From assembly GCF_018390605.1 (NCBI RefSeq), contig NZ_JAHBGD010000002.1, positions 124,001 through 188,000 on the forward strand: 64,000 bases of DNA, read 5' to 3'. Source of the DNA: Ancylobacter defluvii (GTDB taxonomy: Bacteria; Pseudomonadota; Alphaproteobacteria; Rhizobiales; Xanthobacteraceae). A program made the translations under genes and the position numbers. Positions within the stretch are counted from its first letter, which is position 1. Each line of letters opens with the position of its first letter. Below, piece by piece: positions 1-9,777 of the stretch. The notes below the pieces were generated by a model that saw nothing but the letters and a program-made list of their open reading frames with translations, did no database searches and had not been told where the DNA came from.

Positions 1-618
<618 letters not shown>

Positions 619-620
<2 letters not shown>

Positions 621-645
621 CGGGCAGGGAACTCCCCTGCCCGTC
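619..645. terminator. Hairpin at the ABC gene stop codon
   Basis: An 11-bp perfect stem (GACGGGCAGGG, 619-629, with CCCTGCCCGTC, 635-645) with a 5-nt loop begins inside the stop codon of the ABC gene. No U-tract follows on either strand. It is the only obvious transcription-stop candidate between this gene and the convergent SDR gene. Confidence 0.5.
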
Positions 646-715
646 CGGTCTTCAGGAGCAGGGAGACGCCGGGCGGGAAACATCCCGCCGCCGGCCTCCT
701 CGCTACAGCCGGTTG

Positions 716-1492
716 TCACACGATGAAGTCGACCAGGCCGCCATCGACGCGCAGCGCGGCGCCGGTGGTGGCGGAGGCCAGCGGCGAGGCGATATAGACC
801 GCCATGTTCGCCACCTCCTCCACAGTGGCCGGGCGGCCGATGAGCGAACCCGGCCGATGCGCCTTGACGAAATCGGCGCCGGCCTGCTCCAGCGTCTTGC
901 CGGCGGCCACCTCTTCCTTGAGCATCGCCGCCACGCCTTCCGACAGCGTGGGGCCGGGGAGGATCGAATTGACCGTCACGCCGGTGCCGGCCATGCGCTT
1001 GGCCAGTCCGCGCGCCACGGCGATATCGGCGGTCTTGCTGACGCCGTAATGGATCATCTCCACCGGAATGTTGAAGCCGGATTCCGAACTGAGGAACAGC
1101 AGGCGCCCCCACCCCTTCTCCGCCATGCCCGGCAGATAGGCCCGCGCCACCCGCACGGACGCCATCACGTTCACCTGCCAGTGGCGTTCCCACACCTCGT
1201 CGTCAGCCTCGAAGAAATCAACCGGCTGGAAGATGCCGAGATTGTTGACCACGATATCGAAGGCCGGTTCGGCGGCGACGAGGGCCGTCACGCCTTCCGC
1301 CGTCGCAAGGTCGACCGCCCTGCCGCGCGCCGACCCGCCCAGTCGCGCCACGGCGGCGTCGACCTTGGCCTGGGTACGCCCGTTGATGACGACAGCGGCG
1401 CCCGCATCGTGCAACCCCTTGGCGATGGCGAAACCGATGCCCTCGGTCGAGCCGGTGACAAGAGCGCTCTTGCCTGAAAGATCAATCTTCAC
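716..1492 (-). CDS. Short-chain dehydrogenase/reductase (SDR)
   Basis: A classical SDR of 258 residues that should reduce or oxidise a carbonyl/hydroxyl substrate with NAD(P). The cofactor motif TGSTEGIG is close to the N-terminus, followed by the structural NNLG, the catalytic Ser in the SSESG segment, the Tyr-x3-Lys pair in YGVSK, and the C-terminal VDGG typical of the family. I chose the GTG at 1492 because AAGGA lies 8 nt upstream and the protein then begins KIDLSGKSALVTG; an ATG a few bases earlier is out of frame and stops at once. It stands alone, 204 bp from the next gene upstream. Substrate unknown. Confidence 0.88.
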   Translation of the reverse strand: MKIDLSGKSALVTGSTEGIGFAIAKGLHDAGAAVVINGRTQAKVDAAVARLGGSARGRAVDLATAEGVTALVAAEPAFDIVVNNLGIFQPVDFFEADDEVWERHWQVNVMASVRVARAYLPGMAEKGWGRLLFLSSESGFNIPVEMIHYGVSKTADIAVARGLAKRMAGTGVTVNSILPGPTLSEGVAAMLKEEVAAGKTLEQAGADFVKAHRPGSLIGRPATVEEVANMAVYIASPLASATTGAALRVDGGLVDFIV

Positions 1493-1696
1493 GATCCATG
1501 TCCTTGTTTGCGCGAGCCGAGGAGACCGCTCGGGCCTGCCCGCTCGCCGGAGATGGACCGGAGAATACCGCTCCGGGCGACGGCGAAAAGGCACGCCCGC
1601 CGCAATGTGATGCGCCCGCTCTCGTTCGCGACAGCAAAGGTCTCCCGCGACGCAAGAATCCTGTCGAAGAAAGCCGGCCGAGTGCACCCGCCTTGT

Positions 1697-3178
1697 CTAG
1701 GCGGGTTGCGGCGCCGCCAGTTGCCTGCCGAGCCGCAAGACCTCGGCAACGAGCAGATCGAGGTCGTCCCGGCGCGTGCGGTGATTGCAGATCGCGGCGC
1801 GCAGGCAATGCCGGCCGTGGATCGTCGTGTCGGAGAGTGCAGCCACGCCGGTCTCCTGAAGCCGCAGCATGATCTCGACATTCACCGCCTTGAGCCGTTC
1901 CTCGTCCAACCCGCCGGGATCGAAGCGGAAGCACACGATGTTGAGCTCGACCGGCATCTGCAACGACAACTGCTCCTCGTCCTCGATAAGGGAGGCGAGA
2001 TATCGGGCCTGACCGATGTTCTGGTCGATGAGCCCCCCGAACTTCGCCCGCCCATGCTCCATCAGCGCCATCCAGACCTTCAGTGCCGCGAAGCCGCGGC
2101 TCGTCTGCAGGCCGAACTCGTGCAGCCATGTACCCGAAGCGATGCCGCGCGGCGTCGCCTGCAGATATTCCGGCGAGACCGCGAAGGTCTGCCGGTGGAT
2201 CGCCCGGTTGCGGATCACGACGCATCCCACCTCGAAAGGGGCATGCAGCCATTTGTGCGGATCGAGCGCGACGGAATGTGCGCGGCCGATGCCTTTCACC
2301 CGCCAGCCATTCTCCGGCGCGATGGCGACCAGCGCCCCGATGCAGCCGTCGACATGGAACCAGAGCCCTTGCTCGGCCGCGAGATCGGCCAGCGCGTCGA
2401 GATCGTCCACCGCGCCGGAATTGACCGTGCCGGCGGTACCGATGATGCAGGCCGGTGCGAGGCCGTGCGCGCGGTCTTCGGCGATCGCCTCGCGCAATGC
2501 GGCGATGTCGATCCGGCCTTCGTCATCGGTCGGAATGCGGCGCAGGGCCTTGTTGCCGAGACCGAGGGTCTCGACGGCCTTGCGGTGGCAGGAGTGCACC
2601 TGATCGGAGGCATAGAACCGCAACGGCCGCTCCAGCGCCGCGAGCCCCTCCTCGCGCAGGTCGACGCCCGCCATGGCGTTGCGTGCGACCGTCAGTGCCA
2701 GCAGGTTGGCGACCGAGCCGCCGCTGACCAGCGCGCCGCTCGCACCCTCCGGGAAGCCGACCATGTCGCGAAGCCAGTCGACCACCTGTTGATCGAGCAG
2801 AGCGGCGGCATGGCTGCCGCCGCCGAGATTGGATCCCTGGACTGCCGCCAGAAAATCTCCGAGCGCGCCGGTAAAATTGCCCGCTCCCATGAACCAGGAC
2901 CAGAAGCGCGGATGGATGTTGCCCATCGGGTAGGCCATCACGCGATCCCGCACCAGCCCATAGACGGCTTCGACGGGCGTCGGCTCCTGCGGAAGCCCCG
3001 TCTGGAAGGCGGCGCGGACATCGTCCGGCATCGGCTGCCACACCGGCCGTTCGCGCAGGCGGGCGACATGATCGACGGCGTCGTCGACGATCCGGTGAGC
3101 CAGCGTGGCGACGGACGACCAGTCCGGCGGGTCGAGGGTTTCCTCGGGGAGGTTTTGCGGCGGGGTACGCGTATCCAC
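1697..3178 (-). CDS. PLP-dependent group II amino-acid decarboxylase
   Basis: A cytoplasmic pyridoxal-phosphate enzyme of 493 residues in the aromatic-amino-acid/glutamate decarboxylase (group II) family. Visible are the substrate-side NIHPRFW segment, a glycine-rich SGGSVANLLAL, the HVDG aspartate that pairs with the pyridine nitrogen, and the PLP lysine in DPHKW. The start is taken as GTG 3178, preceded by GAGGA; the frame stays open further upstream, but only across the neighbouring gene. It follows the cysteine-synthase-like gene by 20 bp and is probably co-transcribed with it. The amino acid decarboxylated cannot be deduced; the partner suggests it may act on a beta-substituted alanine (inference). 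Confidence 0.88.
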   Translation of the reverse strand: MDTRTPPQNLPEETLDPPDWSSVATLAHRIVDDAVDHVARLRERPVWQPMPDDVRAAFQTGLPQEPTPVEAVYGLVRDRVMAYPMGNIHPRFWSWFMGAGNFTGALGDFLAAVQGSNLGGGSHAAALLDQQVVDWLRDMVGFPEGASGALVSGGSVANLLALTVARNAMAGVDLREEGLAALERPLRFYASDQVHSCHRKAVETLGLGNKALRRIPTDDEGRIDIAALREAIAEDRAHGLAPACIIGTAGTVNSGAVDDLDALADLAAEQGLWFHVDGCIGALVAIAPENGWRVKGIGRAHSVALDPHKWLHAPFEVGCVVIRNRAIHRQTFAVSPEYLQATPRGIASGTWLHEFGLQTSRGFAALKVWMALMEHGRAKFGGLIDQNIGQARYLASLIEDEEQLSLQMPVELNIVCFRFDPGGLDEERLKAVNVEIMLRLQETGVAALSDTTIHGRHCLRAAICNHRTRRDDLDLLVAEVLRLGRQLAAPQPA

Positions 3179-3198
3179 GGCGGTCGTCCTCGCAAGGT

Positions 3199-4284
3199 TC
3201 AGGCAGGAAGCTGAAATCCGGGCGTCGAAAGCGACAGCTCGAGCTCTGCGGCGTCCATCTCCGCCGGGATCGACTCGTAGAGCGGGGTCGACAGATAGCG
3301 CTCGCCGGTATCGGGCAGCATGCACAGCAGCACCGAGCCGGCCGGAGCGGCCTCGGCGATCTGCCGCGCCACGCCGAAGGTGGCGCCACCGGAAATGCCG
3401 GTGAAGATGCCTTCCTTCTGCGCCAGCGCCTTGGTCCATTCCATCGCCTTGGGTCCGGCGATGGGGACGATCTGATCATAATAGTGCTCGTCGATGGCCT
3501 CCTGCAGCACTTTGGGAATGAAGTCCGGCGTCCATCCCTGGATCGGGTGCGGCTCGAAGGCGGGGTGGCTTGCCGCCGGGGCACCGTCGCCCTCGCGCGG
3601 CTGCGCATGGCCCGAGCCCAGCAGTTGCGCATTGGCCGGCTCGCTGAGGATGATCTTCGTCTCGGGCCGCTCGCGCCGCAGCACGCGCGAGACGCCGACC
3701 ACGGTGCCGCCGGTGCCGTAGCCGGTGACGAAGTAATCCAGCCGCGAGCCGGCGAAATCGTTGACGATCTCGCGCGCGGTCGTCGTCTCGTGGATCGCGG
3801 CATTGGCCGCCGTCTCGAACTGGTGGGCGAGGAACCAGCCATTCTTCTCGGCGAGTTCGACCGCCTTGCGGTACATGCCGAGACCCTTCTGGGCGCGCGG
3901 GGTGAGCACCACCTTGGCGCCGAGCATGCGCATCAGCCGGCGCCGCTCGACCGAAAAGCTGTCCGCCATGGTCACCACCAGCGGATAGCCCTTCTGGGCG
4001 CAAACCATCGCCAGCCCAATGCCGGTATTGCCGCTGGTCGCCTCGACGACCGTCTGGCCCGGCTTCAGCGCCCCGCTGCGTTCGGCATCCTCGATGATGG
4101 CGATGGCGAGCCGGTCCTTGACCGAGGAAGCCGGATTGAAGAACTCCGCCTTGACGTAGATCGTCGCATGATCGACGCCGAGATTGTTGATGCGGATGAC
4201 CGGTGTGTCGCCGATCGTTTCGAGCACGCTGTCGAACAGCCTGCCCCGCCCAGTGGTTGTCCGCGCTTCGGTCCGCTCGAGCAT
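3199..4284 (-). CDS. Cysteine-synthase-family PLP enzyme (CysK-like)
   Basis: A fold-type II PLP enzyme of 361 residues. The family adds sulfide or another nucleophile to O-acetylserine or a similar activated serine. The PLP lysine is in NPASSVKDR, the substrate loop is TSGNTG, and the phosphate loop is GYGTGGT. It is roughly 40-50 residues longer than typical CysK. Part of the excess is an insert after SEPANAQLL (around GSGHAQPREGDGAPAASH) and a C-terminal tail. A very good ribosome site (GGAGGGAAGG) precedes ATG 4284. It is the first gene of a two-gene unit with the decarboxylase and is divergent from a SARP-type regulator. Plain cysteine synthesis or a specialised beta-substituted alanine are both possible. 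Confidence 0.85.
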   Translation of the reverse strand: MLERTEARTTTGRGRLFDSVLETIGDTPVIRINNLGVDHATIYVKAEFFNPASSVKDRLAIAIIEDAERSGALKPGQTVVEATSGNTGIGLAMVCAQKGYPLVVTMADSFSVERRRLMRMLGAKVVLTPRAQKGLGMYRKAVELAEKNGWFLAHQFETAANAAIHETTTAREIVNDFAGSRLDYFVTGYGTGGTVVGVSRVLRRERPETKIILSEPANAQLLGSGHAQPREGDGAPAASHPAFEPHPIQGWTPDFIPKVLQEAIDEHYYDQIVPIAGPKAMEWTKALAQKEGIFTGISGGATFGVARQIAEAAPAGSVLLCMLPDTGERYLSTPLYESIPAEMDAAELELSLSTPGFQLPA

Positions 4285-4419
4285 TGCCTTCCCTCCGATG
4301 TCGGCTCGCTTCCCGGGCGTGATGCGCTTCTGCGGAACGAGCTGTCAGATGCCAATTTGAGGCGCAAGTGGTAGTCTCGCCACGGGTCATCGGGCGTGGG
4401 AGGCCACGTGGGAGTGCCC
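4285..4419. promoter_or_regulatory. Divergent promoter region, cysK-like unit and SARP regulator
   Basis: These 135 bp must hold the promoters for the leftward PLP-enzyme pair and the rightward regulator. I could not pick convincing -35/-10 hexamers or the direct heptamer repeats that SARP proteins usually bind. The only clear signals are the ribosome sites at both ends. Confidence 0.45.
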
Positions 4420-6435
4420 ATGGAATCGACACGGAACGCCATGTCGTCCTCGCTCCCGCAACGGAGCTTGCGCTTTGTCGGGCCGCTTGTCTTGTTTCGC
4501 GACGGCGTGGCCCTGCAATTGCCACCGTCGCGAAAGCTTCGCGCCTTGTTGGCCTATCTTTCCCTCGCCCCGCATCCGGTCTCGCGGGAAAGGCTTTGCA
4601 CGCTGCTCTGGGACGTCCCGAACGACCCGCGGGGCGAGCTTCGGTGGTGCCTGAGCAAGCTCCGTGCCCTGCTGGACGATCCTTCACGGCCCCGCGTGCG
4701 GACGGCGGCGGATCGCGTCTGGCTGGATCTCGACGGCTGTGAAATCGACACCACGCATCTCCTCGATTCTGCCCGTGCCGGCCTCGACCAGCTGGATCTC
4801 GCCGCCTTGCTGACTCTGGTCGCCTCCTGCGACGGCGACTTCCTCGAAGGCGTCGCGTTCGACCATCATGTCGAGTTCGAACACTGGCTGGCCGGCCGGC
4901 GCAGCGAGTTTCGCTCGCTCCATATCGACTTGCTCGCGGAAGTGGCCCGGCGAACACTGGTCGGTACCGCAGAAGGGCTGTCCGCCGCGCGCCACTGGAT
5001 CGACCTGGCCCCGTGCGATGCCCGCGGGCATGAGCGCTTCCTCCTCGAACTGCTGCACCGGGGCATGATCGAGGATTGCGCCCGGCATCTGGAGAGGACC
5101 GAAAAAGCCTTCATCCGGGAGGGGGTGGATTTCGCGCCGGTGCGGGAGGCGTGGGACCGCATCAGGCGAACGCTCGCCATGCCCGCCCTGCCGCGAACCG
5201 ACGGCCCTGCTGCATCGCCACCGCCTCAGTCGCAACCGACCGGACCAAGGCGGGCTTCCATCGCCGTCATGCCTTTTCGCGAACTGCGCGAGGGAAGCAG
5301 CGGACCGAGCGAACTCGGCAATGCCGTCACCCACGACGTCATCAGCCGTCTCGCCCGGCTGCGCAGCCTCTTCATCATCTCCCGCGGCTCCGTCTTCGCC
5401 CTGGCGGAAGAGCAATTGAGCGTGCAGGAGATCGGTCGCCGCCTCAATGTCGATTATGTCGCGACAGGCTTCATCGAGCGGCGGCAGGACGTTGTGCTGG
5501 TGGCGGTGGAGATCGCCGAGGCCGCCACCTCCTGGATCATATGGACCGAACGGCTGGAGGCCAGCGTCGGCCAGCATCTGGATTTTCTCGACGCGATCGG
5601 CAACGGCATCGTCTCCTCCATCGCCGCCGAGATCGAGAATGCCGAACGCAACCGTGCACTGCTGAAGCCACCGGATTCGCTGGACGCATGGGAGGCCTAT
5701 CATCGCGGCCTCTGGCACATGTACCGCTTCACCGCGGAGGAGAATGCCCGCGCCGCGGCCTTCTTCCGGCGTTCGATGGCGCAGGATCCCACATTCTCAC
5801 GCGCCTATGCCGGGCTGTCCTTCACCCATTGGCAGAGCGCCTTTCAGCGCTGGGGCGACCGGGGCATCGAAGCCCGGCAGGCGCTGGAAACGGCGGGCCA
5901 CAGCCTGCTGGTCGACGACCAGAACCCGGCCGCCCATTGGTCGATGGGACGCGCCTTGTGGCTGATGGGCGAGCATGAGGAGGCGGTGCGCGAGCTGGAA
6001 CGGTCCGTCGATCTCAGCCCGAACTTCGCCCTCGGCCACTATGCCCTGGCTTTCGTGCACTGCCAGACTGGCGATCCGGCGCTCGCGATCGCCTCATCCG
6101 ATCATTCGCGCCTGCTCAGTCCCTATGATCCGCTGCTGTTCGGCATGCTGGGGACTCGCGCCATGGCACTCGTCCGGCTCGGGGCCTTCCAGGAAGCCGC
6201 CGGATGGGCCGTCAAGGCCGCGGCCCGCCCCAATGCCCATGTGCATATACTGGCGATCGCCGCGCATTGCCTCGCCCTTGCCGGCCGCATCGAAGAAGCC
6301 CGCGCCCTTGTCGCGCGGATCCGTCGCCAGAACCCGTATTACCGGGGCGATGACCTTCTCGACACCTTCCACTTCGCCGCCGACGAGAAGGCCCGCTACC
6401 GGGGCGCCGCGTCCCTGATCGGGCTGGCCGGCTAG
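4420..6435 (+). CDS. SARP/BTAD-type regulator with TolB-like and TPR regions
   Basis: A predicted transcription regulator of 671 residues. The N-terminal part (about 15-105) reads as an OmpR-like winged helix (SRKLRALLAYLSL, SRERLCTLLW). A bacterial transcriptional activation domain follows to about residue 245. A segment beginning SIAVMPFREL resembles the TolB-N/adenylate-cyclase-associated module, and TPR-like helices run to the C-terminus (AYAGLSF, HYALAFVH). There is no transmembrane segment. ATG 4420 is preferred because GGAG precedes it; GTG 4396 and ATG 4441 are alternatives. It is divergent from the cysK-like/decarboxylase pair, so regulation of that pair is a reasonable inference. 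The gene ends at a strong hairpin shared with the convergent RND operon. Confidence 0.82.
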   Translation: MESTRNAMSSSLPQRSLRFVGPLVLFRDGVALQLPPSRKLRALLAYLSLAPHPVSRERLCTLLWDVPNDPRGELRWCLSKLRALLDDPSRPRVRTAADRVWLDLDGCEIDTTHLLDSARAGLDQLDLAALLTLVASCDGDFLEGVAFDHHVEFEHWLAGRRSEFRSLHIDLLAEVARRTLVGTAEGLSAARHWIDLAPCDARGHERFLLELLHRGMIEDCARHLERTEKAFIREGVDFAPVREAWDRIRRTLAMPALPRTDGPAASPPPQSQPTGPRRASIAVMPFRELREGSSGPSELGNAVTHDVISRLARLRSLFIISRGSVFALAEEQLSVQEIGRRLNVDYVATGFIERRQDVVLVAVEIAEAATSWIIWTERLEASVGQHLDFLDAIGNGIVSSIAAEIENAERNRALLKPPDSLDAWEAYHRGLWHMYRFTAEENARAAAFFRRSMAQDPTFSRAYAGLSFTHWQSAFQRWGDRGIEARQALETAGHSLLVDDQNPAAHWSMGRALWLMGEHEEAVRELERSVDLSPNFALGHYALAFVHCQTGDPALAIASSDHSRLLSPYDPLLFGMLGTRAMALVRLGAFQEAAGWAVKAAARPNAHVHILAIAAHCLALAGRIEEARALVARIRRQNPYYRGDDLLDTFHFAADEKARYRGAASLIGLAG

Positions 6436-6491
6436 ACCCGATCGATGCCCGGCGAGCGCCGTCGCCGTCCTCATCATCGAGCTCCGACAGC

Positions 6492-6529
6492 ATGAAGCCC
6501 GCCAGGTCCTGGGACCGGGCGGGCTTCAT
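6492..6529. terminator. Bidirectional terminator-like hairpin
   Basis: A 12-bp perfect stem (ATGAAGCCCGCC, 6492-6503, with GGCGGGCTTCAT, 6518-6529) continues after one mismatch into a further 5-bp stem (GGTCC/GGACC) with a 2-nt loop. It sits between two convergent genes (ends 6435 and 6550). There is no U-run, so termination is inferred from stem strength and position. Confidence 0.6.
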
Positions 6530-6549
6530 CCGTCGTCAGCTCGGCTGCC

Positions 6550-9500
6550 TCACTCCGCTGCGTGCGGCAGCGCGGCGATGCCTTGTCCATGCTGGCGCAG
6601 CGGCCGGTTGCCGGTCAGTGCGCGCAGCAGCACGTAGAACACCGGCGTCAGGAACAGGCCGAAGAAGGTGACGCCGATCATGCCGGCGAACACCGCCACG
6701 CCCATGGCATGGCGCATCTCGGCGCCGGCACCGGTCGACAGGACCAGCGGCAGCACGCCCATGATGAAGGCGAAGGAGGTCATCAGGATCGGCCGCAACC
6801 GAAGCCGCGCCGCCTCCACCGCCGCATCCACCGGATTGCTGCCGGTGAACTCCAGCTCGCGGGCGAACTCGACGATCAGGATCGCGTTCTTCGCCGACAG
6901 GCCGACCAGCACCACCAACCCGATCTGGGTGAAGATGTTGTTGTCCCCTCCCCCCAGCCACACGCCGAACAGCGCCGCGAGAATACCCATCGGCACGATC
7001 ATGATGATGGCGATCGGCAAGGTCAGGCTCTCATACTGCGCCGCCAGCACCAGGAAGACGAGCAGCAGCGCGATCGGGAACACCAGCACCGCGGAGTTGC
7101 CGGCGAGGATTTCCTGATACGTCAGGTCGGTCCATTCGAAGTCGAAGCCGGGCGGCAGCACCTCGGCAGCGATACGCGCCGCGGCATCCTGCGCCTGGCC
7201 GGAGGAAAAGCCCGGCGCCGGTCCGGCATTGAAGTCGGCGGACAGGAAGCCGTTGTAACGCATGGCGCGTTCCGGCCCGGCGGTGGTCTCCACTCTCAGC
7301 AGCGCCGAGAGCGGGATCATCTCACCCGAATTCGAGCGCACCTTCAGCTTGCCGATGTCCTCCGGCTTGGCGCGATAGGGCGCATCGGCCTGAACGCGCA
7401 CCGAGTAGGTGCGGCCGAACTTGTTGAAGTCGTTGACATAGAGCGAGCCGAGATAGACTTGCAGCGTCTCGAACACTGACTGGATCGGCACGCCGAGCTG
7501 GCGGGCCTTGGTCCGGTCCACATTCGCAAACAGCTGCGGCACGTTCACCTGGAAGGTGGTGAACTGGCCAACGAGCTCCGGCGCCTGCATCGCTTTGGCC
7601 ATGAAGGCGTTGGTCACCCGCGCCAGTTCCTCGAAGCCGCGGCCGGCGCGATCCTCGATCTGCATCTTGAAGCCGCCCACCACGCCGAGGCCCTGCACCG
7701 GCGGCGGCGGGAACATGGCGATGAACGCCTCCTGGATCACCCCGTATTTCTGGTTCAGCGACATGGCGATGGCGCCGGCGCTGAGGTTGGGCGTCGTGCG
7801 CTCCTCGAACGGCTTGAGCGTCGAGAACACGATGCCGGCATTGGACGAGTTGGAGAAGCCGGCGATCGACAGGCCGGGGAACGCCACCGCGCTCTCCACG
7901 CCCGGCTCGGCCAGCGTGATCTCGGTCATCTTGCGGATGACCTCCTCGGTGCGGTCGAGCGTGGCGCCGTCGGGCAGCTGGGCGAAGCCGACCAGATACT
8001 GCTTGTCCTGCGCCGGCACGAAGCCCGAAGGCACGGTCTGGAACAGCCACCAGGTGGCACCGAGCATCACGGCATAGAAGAGCATCACCACGCTCTTCAC
8101 GGTGAGCACGCCACGCACGCCGCGGCCATAGCCATTGGAGCTGCGCGAGAACACCCAGTTGAAGCCGCGGAAGAACCAGCCAAGCAGCGCGTTGATTATG
8201 CGTTGCAGGAAGTCCGGCTCGGCGTGGTGGCCCTTGAGCAGCAGCGCGGCGAGCGCCGGCGACAGCGTCAGCGAGTTGATCGCCGAGATCACCGTCGAGA
8301 TGGCGACGGTCAGCGCGAACTGCCGGTAGAACTGGCCGGACAGGCCGGAGATAAAGGCGAGCGGCACGAACACCGCCACCAGCACCAGCGCGATGGCGAT
8401 GATCGGACCGGACACCTCACTCATCGCCCGATAGGCGGCGTCGCGCGGGGACAGCCCCTCCTCAATGTTGCGCTCGACATTCTCGACCACGACGATGGCG
8501 TCGTCGACGACGATGCCGATGGCGAGCACCAGGCCGAACAGGCTGAGGGCGTTGATCGAGAAGCCGAAGACATACATCACCGCGAAGGTGCCGACAATCG
8601 ACACCGGCACGGCGAGCAGCGGGATGATCGAGGCGCGCCAGGTCTGCAGGAACACCACCACGACGATGACGACCAGCAGCACCGCTTCGAACAGCGTGTG
8701 GATCACCGCCTCGATCGAGGCATCGACGAAGCGGGTGGTGTCATAGACGATGGCATAGTCGACGCCTTCCGGCATCGTCTTCTTCACCTCTTCCATCGTC
8801 TTGCGGACGTTGTCGGCGATCTCCAGCGCATTGGAGCCCGGCGCCTGGAAGATGCCGATGCCAACCGCCTGCTTGTTGTCGAGCAGCGAGCGCAGCGCAT
8901 AGTCGGCGGCACCGAGTTCGAGACGGGCGACGTCGCGCAGGCGCACCACCTGCCCGTCATCGCCGGTCTTCACCACGATGTCGCCGAATTCCTCCTCGGT
9001 CTCGAGGCGACCGGCGGCGTTCACCGACAACTGGAGATCGACGCCCGGAACGGTGGGCGAGGCGCCGACGATGCCGGCCGCCGCCTGGATATTCTGCGCA
9101 CGGATCTCGTTGACGACGTCCCCGGCCGACAGACCGTGCTCGGCGATCCTTTGCGGGTCCAACCAGACCCGCATCGAGTAGTCGCCAGCACCGAACATGT
9201 CGACCTGACCGACGCCGGCGATGCGCGCCAGCCGATCCTTGACGTTCAAGACGCCGTAATTGCGCAGATAGGTGATGTCATAGCGGTCGTTCGGCGAGAC
9301 CAGATGCACCACCATGATGAAGTTGGGCGAGCTTTTTGTGGTCGTCACGCCGAGGCTGCGCACCTCCTCGGGCAGGCGCGGTTCGGCCTGGCTGACGCGG
9401 TTCTGCACCAGCTGCGTCGCCTTGTCGGGATCGGTACCCAGCTTGAAGGTAACGGTGAGCGTCATCACGCCATCGGTCGTCGCCTGCGAGGACATGTACA

Positions 9501-9732
9501 GCATGTCCTCGACGCCGTTGATCTGCTCCTCGATCGGCGTCGCCACTGTGGCCGCGATGACCTTGGGGCTGGCGCCGGGATATTGCGCACGCACGATGAC
9601 CTGCGGCGGCACAACCTCGGGATATTCCGAGATCGGCATCACCCGCAGCGCCAGCAGGCCGGCGACGAAGATCAGAACCGAGATGACGCCGGCGAAAATC
9701 GGCCGGTCGATGAAGAATTTGGATAGATTCAT
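6550..9732 (-). CDS. RND multidrug efflux permease (HAE1/AcrB-MexF family)
   Basis: The inner-membrane proton-driven pump subunit of a tripartite efflux system, 1060 residues, the normal length. It begins MNLSKFFIDRPIFAGV, the standard first membrane helix. The proton-relay aspartate pair is in GIVVDDAIVVVENVERN of TM4. Periplasmic porter domains lie between TM1-2 and TM7-8, and the C-terminal helix bundle ends the protein. The overall sequence resembles the MexF/OqxB/BepE branch. A strong GGGGGGAGGA site precedes ATG 9732. It is the last gene of a hydrolase-like, adaptor, permease operon. No outer-membrane channel gene is present, so a TolC-type partner must be encoded elsewhere. Confidence 0.96.
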   Translation of the reverse strand: MNLSKFFIDRPIFAGVISVLIFVAGLLALRVMPISEYPEVVPPQVIVRAQYPGASPKVIAATVATPIEEQINGVEDMLYMSSQATTDGVMTLTVTFKLGTDPDKATQLVQNRVSQAEPRLPEEVRSLGVTTTKSSPNFIMVVHLVSPNDRYDITYLRNYGVLNVKDRLARIAGVGQVDMFGAGDYSMRVWLDPQRIAEHGLSAGDVVNEIRAQNIQAAAGIVGASPTVPGVDLQLSVNAAGRLETEEEFGDIVVKTGDDGQVVRLRDVARLELGAADYALRSLLDNKQAVGIGIFQAPGSNALEIADNVRKTMEEVKKTMPEGVDYAIVYDTTRFVDASIEAVIHTLFEAVLLVVIVVVVFLQTWRASIIPLLAVPVSIVGTFAVMYVFGFSINALSLFGLVLAIGIVVDDAIVVVENVERNIEEGLSPRDAAYRAMSEVSGPIIAIALVLVAVFVPLAFISGLSGQFYRQFALTVAISTVISAINSLTLSPALAALLLKGHHAEPDFLQRIINALLGWFFRGFNWVFSRSSNGYGRGVRGVLTVKSVVMLFYAVMLGATWWLFQTVPSGFVPAQDKQYLVGFAQLPDGATLDRTEEVIRKMTEITLAEPGVESAVAFPGLSIAGFSNSSNAGIVFSTLKPFEERTTPNLSAGAIAMSLNQKYGVIQEAFIAMFPPPPVQGLGVVGGFKMQIEDRAGRGFEELARVTNAFMAKAMQAPELVGQFTTFQVNVPQLFANVDRTKARQLGVPIQSVFETLQVYLGSLYVNDFNKFGRTYSVRVQADAPYRAKPEDIGKLKVRSNSGEMIPLSALLRVETTAGPERAMRYNGFLSADFNAGPAPGFSSGQAQDAAARIAAEVLPPGFDFEWTDLTYQEILAGNSAVLVFPIALLLVFLVLAAQYESLTLPIAIIMIVPMGILAALFGVWLGGGDNNIFTQIGLVVLVGLSAKNAILIVEFARELEFTGSNPVDAAVEAARLRLRPILMTSFAFIMGVLPLVLSTGAGAEMRHAMGVAVFAGMIGVTFFGLFLTPVFYVLLRALTGNRPLRQHGQGIAALPHAAE

Positions 9733-9777
9733 AGCGTCCTCCCCCCAAAGGAGGTCAGCAGACCAAGGCTGTGAGCC

